Below are positions 8,469-15,851 of a stretch of 25,910 nucleotides of DNA, piece after piece. Position 1 is the first letter of the stretch, and each line of letters starts with the position of its first letter. The translations under genes and the position numbers were made by a program. The notes under the pieces were generated by a model. That model was given only the letters and a program-made list of their open reading frames with translations, had not been told where the DNA came from and searched no databases. The stretch comes from Verrucomicrobia bacterium UBA3222 (GTDB lineage Bacteria; Verrucomicrobiota; Verrucomicrobiia; Opitutales; UBA9783): the NCBI GenBank assembly GCA_002363035.1, contig DEWA01000026.1:1-25910 (forward strand), in the 5' to 3' direction.

Positions 8469-9900
8469 GTTCTTCCGAAATGTCCGTGTTTAAACGCCCC
8501 GAAACATACGCCAGCTGCGCCCAATGGGTCGCCATGGACGATTGCGACTGTGTACGTTTCAGACGCGCTTCGGACAGATTCTTTTGCGCCGAAAGAACAT
8601 CCAAAATATCATTCAACCCCGAATCATACCCGCTTCGAGATGCATTGAGGGCTTCCTGCGCCGCCGCTTCCAGGGCTTTGGCCGCCGTCAAGAGCTGAAC
8701 GGACGACTGGAACGCGTGAAATTCCGACCAAACATCCTTCAATACCTGCAGTTGCTGTTGCCGCAGCGCAAACCGCTGTTTTTTCAGCTCCGCATACTGT
8801 TCCAATGCCTTATATTGCTTATCGAAACCGTCGAAGAAATTCCACGAAAGCCCGACGCCGACATTGTAATTGTTCTGCCAGCGGGGCGCACTTGGCGTAT
8901 TGTGATGCAGATGACTAACCCCGCCGCTGAGTTCGATTGCCGGCCAACGGGAACGTTCCGAAGCGAAATGTGATTTTTCGGATGCCTCGACGGCGGCTTC
9001 CTGTGCCAAAATATCCGCGCGGTTTTTCAAGGCGCCTTCAAGCAGGGTTGTAACCTCTTTGGCGAGCGGCTCGAAATCGTTGAAGGTAACCTCGATTTGG
9101 AATTCTTTCGAAACCGGCACACCGACCGCCAGCGCCAACTCCGCGCGACATTGCTCCAAAGCGGCTTCGGCGGCAATCAATTCATACTCCGCCTGTAATT
9201 TTTCCGCCTTTGCCAACAGAACCGCCTGCGAACGCCCGAGTCCGTTTTGCAGACGATTTTCGGCATTTTTCAGCGAATTTTCCGCATCCTCCAGACTGCT
9301 TTTGCGTGCTTCAATCGCCGTTACGGCGGCTGCATATTGGTAATAGCTTTTCTGAATGGCAAACACCGCCGTTTGCAGGGCGTAATTAAATTGATAATTC
9401 GCGGCGGCAAGCGCACAAGCCGCACTTTCGGCATTGGCTTTGTCGGCACCGAATTGAAACAGTTTGTACGCCACCGTCAATCCGGGTCCCCAGGTATCCG
9501 TTGTCGACCCCTGCCCTCCCGAAAGAGCACCCGTGCGTGTACGCGTGCCGCTCAAAGTTACCGTTGCGGACGGAAAAAAAGGAGCCTTTGCGCGTTCCGC
9601 CTGCGATAAAGATTTCTGCGCGCCCCACCAGGCAACACGCGTTTGCTGATTTTTCGACAAACCCAATTCGAGCAACTTTGTAAGCGAATAAGGGGCTTTG
9701 GGTTCGAATGCCGGCAACTCCGTACGTTCCGTTGTTTTTTGGGTCGCAACATCCGTCGGTTTCCAAATATGCTCTGGATCGGAAGCGGTTTTTAACGCAA
9801 CATCCTTCGATGGAACGGAAGCGCATCCGCCGAAGAACAAAAATACAAAAGCCGCGAGTACTCCTTTGCCGAAAGAATTGATTTTGTTCCGCCGTTCCAT
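8449..9900 (-). CDS. TolC-like outer-membrane efflux lipoprotein (OEP/NodT family)
   Basis: 483 residues from the chosen start. This is the outer-membrane and periplasmic channel of the tripartite pump. The N-terminus is a lipoprotein signal: basic residues, a hydrophobic stretch, then LFFGGC with the lipid-bearing Cys at residue 26. Two OEP repeats follow: a first with LTVAYKLFQFGADKANAES and a long coiled coil (heptad-like SSLEDAENSLKNAENRLQNG), and a second with VGVGLSWNFFDGFDKQYKA and a similar coiled coil ending NDILDVLSAQKNLSEARL. The frame stays open upstream to 10095, but that extension overlaps the MATE gene and would bury the lipobox, so ATG 9898-9900 is preferred, with GGAAG upstream; ATG 9913-9915 is an alternative. 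It stops at TAG 8449-8451 inside the duplicated unit. Confidence 0.93.
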   Translation of the reverse strand: MERRNKINSFGKGVLAAFVFLFFGGCASVPSKDVALKTASDPEHIWKPTDVATQKTTERTELPAFEPKAPYSLTKLLELGLSKNQQTRVAWWGAQKSLSQAERAKAPFFPSATVTLSGTRTRTGALSGGQGSTTDTWGPGLTVAYKLFQFGADKANAESAACALAAANYQFNYALQTAVFAIQKSYYQYAAAVTAIEARKSSLEDAENSLKNAENRLQNGLGRSQAVLLAKAEKLQAEYELIAAEAALEQCRAELALAVGVPVSKEFQIEVTFNDFEPLAKEVTTLLEGALKNRADILAQEAAVEASEKSHFASERSRWPAIELSGGVSHLHHNTPSAPRWQNNYNVGVGLSWNFFDGFDKQYKALEQYAELKKQRFALRQQQLQVLKDVWSEFHAFQSSVQLLTAAKALEAAAQEALNASRSGYDSGLNDILDVLSAQKNLSEARLKRTQSQSSMATHWAQLAYVSGRLNTDISEEPTEKNP

Positions 9901-10039
9901 GGAACCATCTTCCATGCTACGCAGAATACAGCTTTCGGTCAATGACGTAAAAGATTGAAAGCCCAAATGAAAAACCGAGGAACCGGAAACACAACCCACA
10001 CCTTCAACCCGATTTGCAATTAACAACGATAAAATACTT

Positions 10040-11404
10040 TTACCCCTGCTTCCAAGTGCCGCGCTTATACCAGATATAAAAACCGACCAGGGCAATCACC
10101 TGATTTAACACCAGCATTTGTGCGTAAAAGACGGGGTTCCAATGCCAATATGTAACCGTCAAATACGTCGGCAACAGGCAAACGCCCCAGTAGAGGATAA
10201 CGTTGGCGGTCAAAATCACCTTTGCCTTAAGCAGAGAGAACAAAAAGCCGTTGACGCAATAGCGGAGCGCGTCGCAGGCGAACACACCGACGTACCACAT
10301 CAGAAAAAGGTTGGTTTGTTTAAAAAAGATCGCATTGGAAGCAAACTCCTTCGAACCCAAAAAGCCGATCAGCGGACGTGAAAACAACAGCAAAAAGACG
10401 ACAAAACCGACGACGAACATCATAACCAAACGAACTCCTTGTTGAAGGACGGATGAAAGATAAAGGCGTTGGTTCGCGCCGAGGAAGTTCGCGCAAAGCG
10501 TCCCCGTGGCTTTCCCGAGACCGTCGGTGACGCAAAACATTAAATTATAAATCGAGAACGCCACACAGTAGGCTTTATAATGTTCGGGGATAAGATTGAG
10601 GGCGAAAAATTGATACGCCAATGCCCAGCCGCTGTTGGAACAGGCGTAGGCGAGGGTGGTTGGAAAACCGATTTTCAGGCATTGATGCACCACATCCCAC
10701 GACCAACGGTAGGTGTTTATGGCATAATGAGAACGGTATTTTTTGCGCAAAAACAGAATCAGGAAGATGGTGAATGAAATAATGGCGGATATATTCGTTC
10801 CCAATGCCGCTCCGCGAATGCCCAGGCTCGGCACACCGAGACCGCCGAAAACGAACCAATAGTCGAGAATGATGTTTAAAACACAGGAGGTCATAACCAC
10901 CATCGGAATTTTTCGCGTATCGCCGCGCCCAATGAAAAACGCACCGATGGCACCGAAGCCGGCAAATTCAAACGGAAGTGTCATCAAAAGCATGCGCAAA
11001 TACGGTTTGCCGAGCGTTTCGATGGTATCCGCGAGTAAATAACGCGCATTTAAAGCAACGGGAATTAAAATAAGATACGTTGCAAATGCCAACGTCACCA
11101 TTTGCCACACGGCGGGACCGATTTCTTTATACCGTTGCGCGCCATTCAGTCGACCGATGATAACTTCGGCGCAGGCAATCAATGCCATTAACGCGCCGTC
11201 GAACGTCCAAAACCACGGTTGTGTGGCGGAGCAGGCATTAAAGGCTTCGGACGAATAGCCGGCGAGGATGGCGCGGTCGGTGAAAACCATAACCGTGCCC
11301 GACATTCCCGAGAGCATCAGTGGCCAGACAATCGTCCACAGCTCGCGCAGGGAACCGGGTTTGTAACGCGTCAGGCAAAAACTTTCCGAAGAAGCGGTCT
11401 TCAT
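10040..11404 (-). CDS. MATE-family multidrug/toxin efflux transporter
   Basis: 454 residues with about twelve hydrophobic helices, normal for the family. MATE proteins export cationic drugs or metabolites in exchange for Na+ or H+ across the inner membrane. Family-like features include the start region LRELWTIVWPLMLSGMSGTVMVFTD (positions about 19-43), PFEFAGFGAIGAFFIGRGDTR, LNIILDYWFVFGGLGVPSLGIRGAALGT, and the mirrored second half with GLGKATGTLCANFLGA. It precedes the TolC-like gene by 139 bases on the same strand and could be co-transcribed with the RND block, although MATE pumps normally work alone. Its leader holds two interleaved inverted repeats (11442-11500). An AGGAGG-like sequence at 11427-11433 lies 22 bases before ATG 11402-11404, too far for a standard ribosome binding site. 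Confidence 0.93.
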   Translation of the reverse strand: MKTASSESFCLTRYKPGSLRELWTIVWPLMLSGMSGTVMVFTDRAILAGYSSEAFNACSATQPWFWTFDGALMALIACAEVIIGRLNGAQRYKEIGPAVWQMVTLAFATYLILIPVALNARYLLADTIETLGKPYLRMLLMTLPFEFAGFGAIGAFFIGRGDTRKIPMVVMTSCVLNIILDYWFVFGGLGVPSLGIRGAALGTNISAIISFTIFLILFLRKKYRSHYAINTYRWSWDVVHQCLKIGFPTTLAYACSNSGWALAYQFFALNLIPEHYKAYCVAFSIYNLMFCVTDGLGKATGTLCANFLGANQRLYLSSVLQQGVRLVMMFVVGFVVFLLLFSRPLIGFLGSKEFASNAIFFKQTNLFLMWYVGVFACDALRYCVNGFLFSLLKAKVILTANVILYWGVCLLPTYLTVTYWHWNPVFYAQMLVLNQVIALVGFYIWYKRGTWKQG

Positions 11405-11735
11405 ATGTTTATAATACCGCCGAATACCCTCCTTTGGTATGCGACGGGTCGATACAACAGATGCAATATCCCGTCGTTACATACGGAGCTCTGTTGTATC
11501 TGATATGAAGAAAATTGTACATTCCTGTTCATGATTCCCGAATTCTTTGTTTTTTACAAATGTTTCATTACAGTGCGGTTATTTGCTATGTTTCCCGCGA
11601 GTTTCCTTTTTGTTTCAAAGCCGTTTAATCCGCGATTACTTGCAAACCTTTCCTTTCGTTCTTCTAAAAATTTCTCTTCTAACATTATAGCATATGCCTC
11701 ATTCGTTAGTACGTGCGTTGTGGTGTTGGCAATGG
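11405..11735. other. Gap holding the MATE leader and an AT-rich spacer
   Basis: 331 bases. The part next to the MATE gene contains the interleaved inverted repeats at 11442-11500 and a small ATACC/GGTAT hairpin (11424-11428 with 11436-11440), whose loop on the minus strand contains most of the AGGAGG-like sequence. From about 11510 to 11735 the sequence is AT-rich with nothing recognisable; this part should include the MATE promoter and the end of the beta-CASP gene transcript. Confidence 0.5.
11442..11500 (-). promoter_or_regulatory. Interleaved inverted repeats in the MATE leader (switch or pseudoknot candidate)
   Basis: Two perfect inverted repeats interlock: CGACGGG (11442-11448) with CCCGTCG (11470-11476), and GATACAACAGA (11451-11461) with TCTGTTGTATC (11490-11500). 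On the minus strand they lie 38-96 bases upstream of the MATE start codon, so in RNA they would be in the 5' leader. Order A-B-A'-B' means either an H-type pseudoknot or two mutually exclusive hairpins. The 2-base linker next to the 11-bp stem makes a compact pseudoknot strained, so alternative hairpins seem more likely. It matches no riboswitch class I know. Confidence 0.5.
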
Positions 11736-13127
11736 CTACAATTCGTACGTTTTCCCGATATCGGGATCAACGACGGAAAAATCGTTTTTGTGCGCAGAAA
11801 ATTTATCCCAAAACCACTGGCGCGCATTCGCGTCGCCGTGCGTTAAAACAACGGTTTTCGGTTGTTGCGCCAGAACGAATTGATATAAATCATCCCGATC
11901 GGCATGACCGCTCAGGTCGAAACGTTCGATTTTGGCACGCACGGGTGTCGTGTAATTCAAATCCTCAAACTTAAAATTCCCGTTCGGCTCTACCCGTTGC
12001 AAACGTCCGCCGGGCGTGTCCTCGTCGCAGTAACCGACAAAACAAACGGTATTTTTGTTATCTTTCAGCAGACATGCCGCAATGTTGTACGCCGGCGTAT
12101 GTTCCGCCAGCATGCCGCTGCTCAGCAAATAAATCGCCGGTACGTTCAATTTCGTGGTCTTCGGATCGATTTTTCGCTTCCGCAACTGTTTAACATTCAG
12201 CTGTTTGAGAATTTGGCGACTGAAATGTACATCGGGCAATCTTCGACCCATTTTATCGAATGCGCTGACGAGCGACATGCCGAGCCCGGAGCAGTAAATC
12301 GGGCAATCGGGCAATTTATGCGCTTTTTTCGCCTGATAAAACAGCACCAGCAATTCCTGAATGCGCCCTAAGGCGAACGCGGGAATAAGACAAATACCGC
12401 CGCGCTTGATCGTTTTTCGAATAATGCCCAACAGTCGCGTTTCTTCGTCGCGACGCAACGCCGTACGTTCGGTGTCGCCGCGGGTCGTTTCCAAAAGCAA
12501 CACATCGGGATTGCCGAACTGCGGAATTTGTGCGCCGCGCAGGGAATTTTGGTCGGAGAATAAAATGTCGCCCGTAATAAATAACCGACGACCTTCGTAT
12601 TCAATGAGAACGCTAACGGCTCCCAAAACGTGTCCGGCGGTATAGATGGTAACTTTCGCCGTTTGTCCGTCCTTTCCGAGGCAATAGGTTCTGCCGTTTT
12701 TCAGCACGAAAAACTTCTTTTGCAACACCGCAATATCTTCCTTACCGAACAGCGGATACTCAGGTACATCCTTCTCCTCCTTCTGCCGCGTCATAACCGA
12801 TGCGGAATTTTTAAGCATCAGCGGTGCCAGCAAACTTGTCGGCAGACTGACCAGGATCTGCGCCTGCGGTTGTTGCTTTGACAAAATCGGCAACGCACCG
12901 AGGTGATCCAGATGACAGTGGGTCACAAGAATGAAATCCACGCTGTTCGGCGACAAAGCCGAAAAACACGGCAGGGCTTCGTTTCCGAGCGTCTTCGGAT
13001 CCATCCCCGCATCGATAATAAAATGAAACACGCCAAATTTGACCGATAAACAATTCGCGCCGATATCCTTCTTACGATTTAAATCCTGAATAAAAAATGA
13101 TGCCACAATAACACTTCGGTCGCCCAA
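11736..13127 (-). CDS. Metallo-beta-lactamase/beta-CASP RNase-like protein
   Basis: 463 residues. The family (CPSF73/RNase J relatives; YSH1-type bacterial members) contains zinc-dependent RNA endo/exonucleases. Visible motifs: the metal site HCHLDH at residues 70-75, TAGHVLGAV (third zinc ligand), GDILFSD (bridging Asp), the beta-CASP signature PAFALGRIQELL, LLSSGML, and the C-terminal DLSGHADRDDL and LTHGDANA. The opening DIGANCLSVKFGVFHFIIDAG is the usual first strand region. The start is uncertain: TTG 13125-13127 gives the full frame, and GTG 13104-13106 is an equally good alternative that keeps all motifs. It lies about 130 bases downstream of the tmRNA on the same strand. A role in RNA turnover is inferred; the exact substrate is unknown. 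Confidence 0.9.
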   Translation of the reverse strand: MGDRSVIVASFFIQDLNRKKDIGANCLSVKFGVFHFIIDAGMDPKTLGNEALPCFSALSPNSVDFILVTHCHLDHLGALPILSKQQPQAQILVSLPTSLLAPLMLKNSASVMTRQKEEKDVPEYPLFGKEDIAVLQKKFFVLKNGRTYCLGKDGQTAKVTIYTAGHVLGAVSVLIEYEGRRLFITGDILFSDQNSLRGAQIPQFGNPDVLLLETTRGDTERTALRRDEETRLLGIIRKTIKRGGICLIPAFALGRIQELLVLFYQAKKAHKLPDCPIYCSGLGMSLVSAFDKMGRRLPDVHFSRQILKQLNVKQLRKRKIDPKTTKLNVPAIYLLSSGMLAEHTPAYNIAACLLKDNKNTVCFVGYCDEDTPGGRLQRVEPNGNFKFEDLNYTTPVRAKIERFDLSGHADRDDLYQFVLAQQPKTVVLTHGDANARQWFWDKFSAHKNDFSVVDPDIGKTYEL

Positions 13128-13258
13128 AATCCCGCTCTTACTTCATATCTTACAAAATTCCGAAAGGAATGACAACGGAGCACGCGCCCCTGATTTTTCT
13201 TCTCAAAATCAACCCTCTTCGTTCAAACGACCTTTTATCTCCTTCTTTTACATTTCTT

Positions 13259-13677
13259 TGGTGGAGGTGGCGGGAATTGAACCCGCGTCTTTTACAAACA
13301 CCGCGAAAGCTTCTACATGTGTAGTCTCTCATGAATGTCCGAAGCAACGGCATAGAGACCTGCGTTGCTTTGTGAGTTGCGAAAAATTACGGCAAACGCA
13401 CGCAACATCGTTTGCTATACCCGCAAACCGGCGTTTTATCCCGAGCGGGCATCGGTATAAAACGCAGAATTGTACAATCCGACAATTCGTTTTGATTTTC
13501 CTACGCAGCCAACAGTGCGGGACGCAATTTCTTGCTCTTCCCATACAATCTGCGACGACGCAAGCGAATAACATTACTGTTTTCACTTATTTTTTCGACG
13601 GATTGATAACGAAGCCAACCGTCATCTTCGACATGCAACCTTCGTGTTACCTGCAAAATCGAATCCGGAACACCCCC
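13259..13677 (-). ncRNA. ssrA: Transfer-messenger RNA (tmRNA, one-piece)
   Basis: 419 bases. It rescues stalled ribosomes together with SmpB and tags the unfinished protein for proteolysis. The 5' end GGGGGTG (13677-13671) pairs with CACCTCC near the 3' end to form the acceptor stem (one G-U pair). The conserved 5' D-like sequence TTCCGGATTCGA follows. The 3' end has the T-arm GCGGG-TTCAATT-CCCGC (13286-13270) and an encoded CCA (13261-13259). The resume codon region AAUAAGU-GAA-AAC aligns with the E. coli resume region. The order is the standard one (5' half before 3' half), so this is not the permuted two-piece form of Alphaproteobacteria and some Cyanobacteria. Pseudoknot segments lie between the tag and the T-arm; I did not fold them in full. 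Confidence 0.95.
13501..13584 (-). other. tmRNA tag reading frame (27 codons)
   Basis: Inside ssrA. The resume codon is GAA at 13584-13582 and the stop is TAG at 13503-13501. With the alanine carried by the tmRNA the tag starts A-E-N-S-N-V-I-R-L, has four arginines in a row, then a lysine-rich middle, and ends P-A-L-L-A-A. The two terminal alanines fit a ClpXP-type degron. The length is well above the roughly 10 residues of the E. coli tag (ANDENYALAA), and the tag is strongly basic. The resume codon was placed by alignment of the upstream bases with E. coli tmRNA. Confidence 0.75.
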
Positions 13678-13698
13678 TGTCAAAGAACACTTCCCCTC

Positions 13699-13726
13699 AG
13701 GATACGAAAAAATGTTGTGTCGTCAA
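13699..13726 (-). promoter_or_regulatory. Sigma-70-type promoter of ssrA
   Basis: On the minus strand, TTGACG (13726-13721) is a good -35 box and TATCCT (13704-13699) a fair -10 box, separated by 16 bases. Transcription would start near 13692, leaving roughly 15 bases of leader before the mature 5' end at 13677; RNase P would be expected to remove that leader. Confidence 0.65.
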
Positions 13727-13803
13727 GCGAAAACAGAGAATACATGTGTTTTCGGCGCCCAGCCCCCGCTTTTCGAATACAAAACGGAGCAAAACATGGG
13801 CAC

Positions 13804-14937
13804 TTATTCTTTATAAACCCATTCCATACGTGCGAAACTGCAGGAAATTTCGCTTCGGGAACGTCCAGAATCCATCAGCATTTTGTTGATGGTATAATGT
13901 TCGTTGAGCGGCGACGCCCATCCCTGTTCCAAGACCGCCTGCGGGATGTTCGTAACGTCGCAAACGGTCAAATCCATGGAAACTTTCCCGACAATCGGAG
14001 CCGCATGCCACTTTGCGCCGTCCGAAAACCACATATTCCCGCGGTTGCTTAACGTTTTTGGAAGTCCGTGGTTGTATCCCATGGCGACGATGGCGATTTT
14101 CGTTTCCTTTTTCGCTTCGTAAGTTCCGCCGTAGCCGACGCGGTCTCCGATACGCAAAGTTTCAATTTGGACGATCGGCGCCTGAACGATAATGGTAGGG
14201 AATAAATGCAAATTCTTCAAAAAAGGATATTCATTTAAAGCGTCGACCATGCCGAATAAAATGGCACTTCCGCTGCGAACTTGCGCTATCGGCTCCCGCA
14301 TCGGACGGATCATATACACATCGAGCGATACACTGCCTTGGAGACGAAAATGCGCCAATGCCCGCCGATAGGCTTCAAACTGACGCTTATTTTGGTCGTG
14401 AACAACCGGCATGCATTGCGAATCGGTACTCCGTTCCGTTTCTTCCTGAGCACAGGCAAAATGCGTCATCATCAATGTCACGCGGTCGCGTTTCAGACGT
14501 TCGGGCGTTAATTGTCCCCATTCGTCCTCCAAAATCCCCAATCGATGCATGCCCGTTTCCACCTGAATAATAGCGTTGGTCGATGCGGACGATACAATGT
14601 CCTCCCAACGTTCCAGCTGCTTTAAACTGTTGAGAACCGGCGTGAGGCGATGCTCTAAAAACAACCCTTCGGTGCCTTCGAAAATGCCGTTGACGACGTT
14701 GATTTGCAACTTCGGGAATGCCTTCCGCAAGAGAATGCCTTCGTTGATGAATGAAACATACACCGCTTTGCAACCGTTCTCGACCAACGGTCGTACGACT
14801 TCAACCAACCCCAACCCATACCCGTAGCCCTTCATCATGGGGCACACTTCGACGTCGGGTGCCTGTTTTTTCAGAGCCAGATAATTATCGCGGACGGCGT
14901 TTAAATCAATCGTGATGCGCGGTTGCGTCAGGAGCAT
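13804..14937 (-). CDS. alr: Alanine racemase (PLP-dependent)
   Basis: 377 residues, normal length. It interconverts L- and D-alanine in the cytoplasm and so supplies D-Ala for peptidoglycan. The PLP-binding lysine is Lys36 in the motif MMKGYGYGLG (family: VKANAYGHG). The catalytic tyrosine is Tyr269 in RVGYGGTY. The family segments QVETGMHRLG, VRSGSAILFG and GKVSMDLTVCDV are in order. The motif around Lys36 has Gly in place of the usual Ala/Asn, a mild deviation. The start is ATG 14935-14937. It lies 126 bases upstream of the tmRNA gene and 59 bases downstream of birA on the same strand, so it may share a transcript with birA and rarA. Confidence 0.95.
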   Translation of the reverse strand: MLLTQPRITIDLNAVRDNYLALKKQAPDVEVCPMMKGYGYGLGLVEVVRPLVENGCKAVYVSFINEGILLRKAFPKLQINVVNGIFEGTEGLFLEHRLTPVLNSLKQLERWEDIVSSASTNAIIQVETGMHRLGILEDEWGQLTPERLKRDRVTLMMTHFACAQEETERSTDSQCMPVVHDQNKRQFEAYRRALAHFRLQGSVSLDVYMIRPMREPIAQVRSGSAILFGMVDALNEYPFLKNLHLFPTIIVQAPIVQIETLRIGDRVGYGGTYEAKKETKIAIVAMGYNHGLPKTLSNRGNMWFSDGAKWHAAPIVGKVSMDLTVCDVTNIPQAVLEQGWASPLNEHYTINKMLMDSGRSRSEISCSFARMEWVYKE

Positions 14938-14996
14938 AATCTTTATTTAATTTAACGGAAAGTGTCTGTTTTTTGCAACCTCCGAGATCGGTAATT

Positions 14997-15851
14997 TTAC
15001 GCCAATTTCAATCCCGTGCCGTTGAGAACAATCTCCGTTTTTCCGTCGTCGCAAGCGAGTTGCAATGCACCGTTATCGGTCAGTTTTTCAAATTTTCCCG
15101 TCACATGTGCTTTTTTATCTTCATCAAAGACCGTTACGTTTTGTCCCAAATAAAGCCAATAGTGCTTACTGCCGAATCGATCCAACGGATTTTCTTTGTC
15201 GTAAAACGCCTCCAAGCCGTTTTTTTGAACCAATTCGAGATTTTTCAAAAATAATTCCGCAAAACTTTGTACCGATTGAAACAATTCATCCCGCGTAAAA
15301 TCGTTTTCACGGTACAATTCGCATTTCTTATGGAGTGAATTCAAAAACGATTTAACGGAGGCAGTCGGTTGATCAATGTTTGAGAAATCTTCCAAATTAT
15401 AGTTAATGCCGATGCCAACGGTCACCCAATAACGCGTACCTTCCTTGCGTACCGCCGTCAGACAACCGCCGATTTTTTTGAAATCACCGTTCCAATCCTC
15501 AACCATCACATCGTTCGGCCATTTAATTTTAAAACGTTCCGTCTGCCTCGTCTCCCGAGCCAAAAGTTGACACGCCGTGTACGCGGCAATTTGCGAAAAC
15601 GGCAGAATTTTGTCGGCGTAAAAAATCAAATTAACGTGAAAATCCTCTTTATCCGAAACCCACCTGCGTCCGTGCGATCCGATACCGTCGGTTTGGAGAG
15701 GGGCAAAAAGGACGATGTAACGATTGTTTTTTAAAGCTTCCGTCCAGTCTTGTTTCAAAGCGTACGCATGGGTAGACGTAACGGGTTGTTCAAAAATCCG
15801 ATAACATGTATCGGAATGGCGAATTTCAACGTACTTTTTTGGATGATCCAC
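14997..15851 (-). CDS. birA: Biotin-protein ligase (BirA catalytic type, no DNA-binding domain)
   Basis: 284 residues. It attaches biotin to the carboxyl carrier protein of acetyl-CoA carboxylase via biotinyl-AMP. The biotin and AMP loop appears as GIGSHGRRW at residues 56-64 (family GRGRRGRxW, with several substitutions). KWPND is at 110-114, followed by KKIGGCLTA and the GIGINYN strand, and a C-terminal SH3-like domain (YLGQNVTVFDEDKKAHVTGKF region). There is no N-terminal winged helix, so it should not act as a repressor. The start is GTG 15849-15851 with AAGGGAAGGA just upstream; it overlaps the end of rarA by 26 bases, suggesting translational coupling. The second glycine-arginine of the loop is changed (S-H for R-R), but the fold and remaining motifs make the call firm. 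Confidence 0.92.
   Translation of the reverse strand: MDHPKKYVEIRHSDTCYRIFEQPVTSTHAYALKQDWTEALKNNRYIVLFAPLQTDGIGSHGRRWVSDKEDFHVNLIFYADKILPFSQIAAYTACQLLARETRQTERFKIKWPNDVMVEDWNGDFKKIGGCLTAVRKEGTRYWVTVGIGINYNLEDFSNIDQPTASVKSFLNSLHKKCELYRENDFTRDELFQSVQSFAELFLKNLELVQKNGLEAFYDKENPLDRFGSKHYWLYLGQNVTVFDEDKKAHVTGKFEKLTDNGALQLACDDGKTEIVLNGTGLKLA

Noticed and set aside
9901-10095. Longer N-terminus for the TolC-like protein
   Set aside because: The extension would overlap the MATE gene and place the lipoprotein signal internally.
13128-13258. Permuted tmRNA half downstream of the T-arm
   Set aside because: The matching 5' half (GGGGGTG and TTCCGGATTCGA) is found upstream in normal order, so the gene is one-piece.
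13258-14052. Open frame of 264 codons on the plus strand across ssrA
   Set aside because: It runs antisense through the tmRNA and the end of alr. The false start MVEVAGIEPAS is the well-known artefact of translating tRNA-like 3' ends in reverse.
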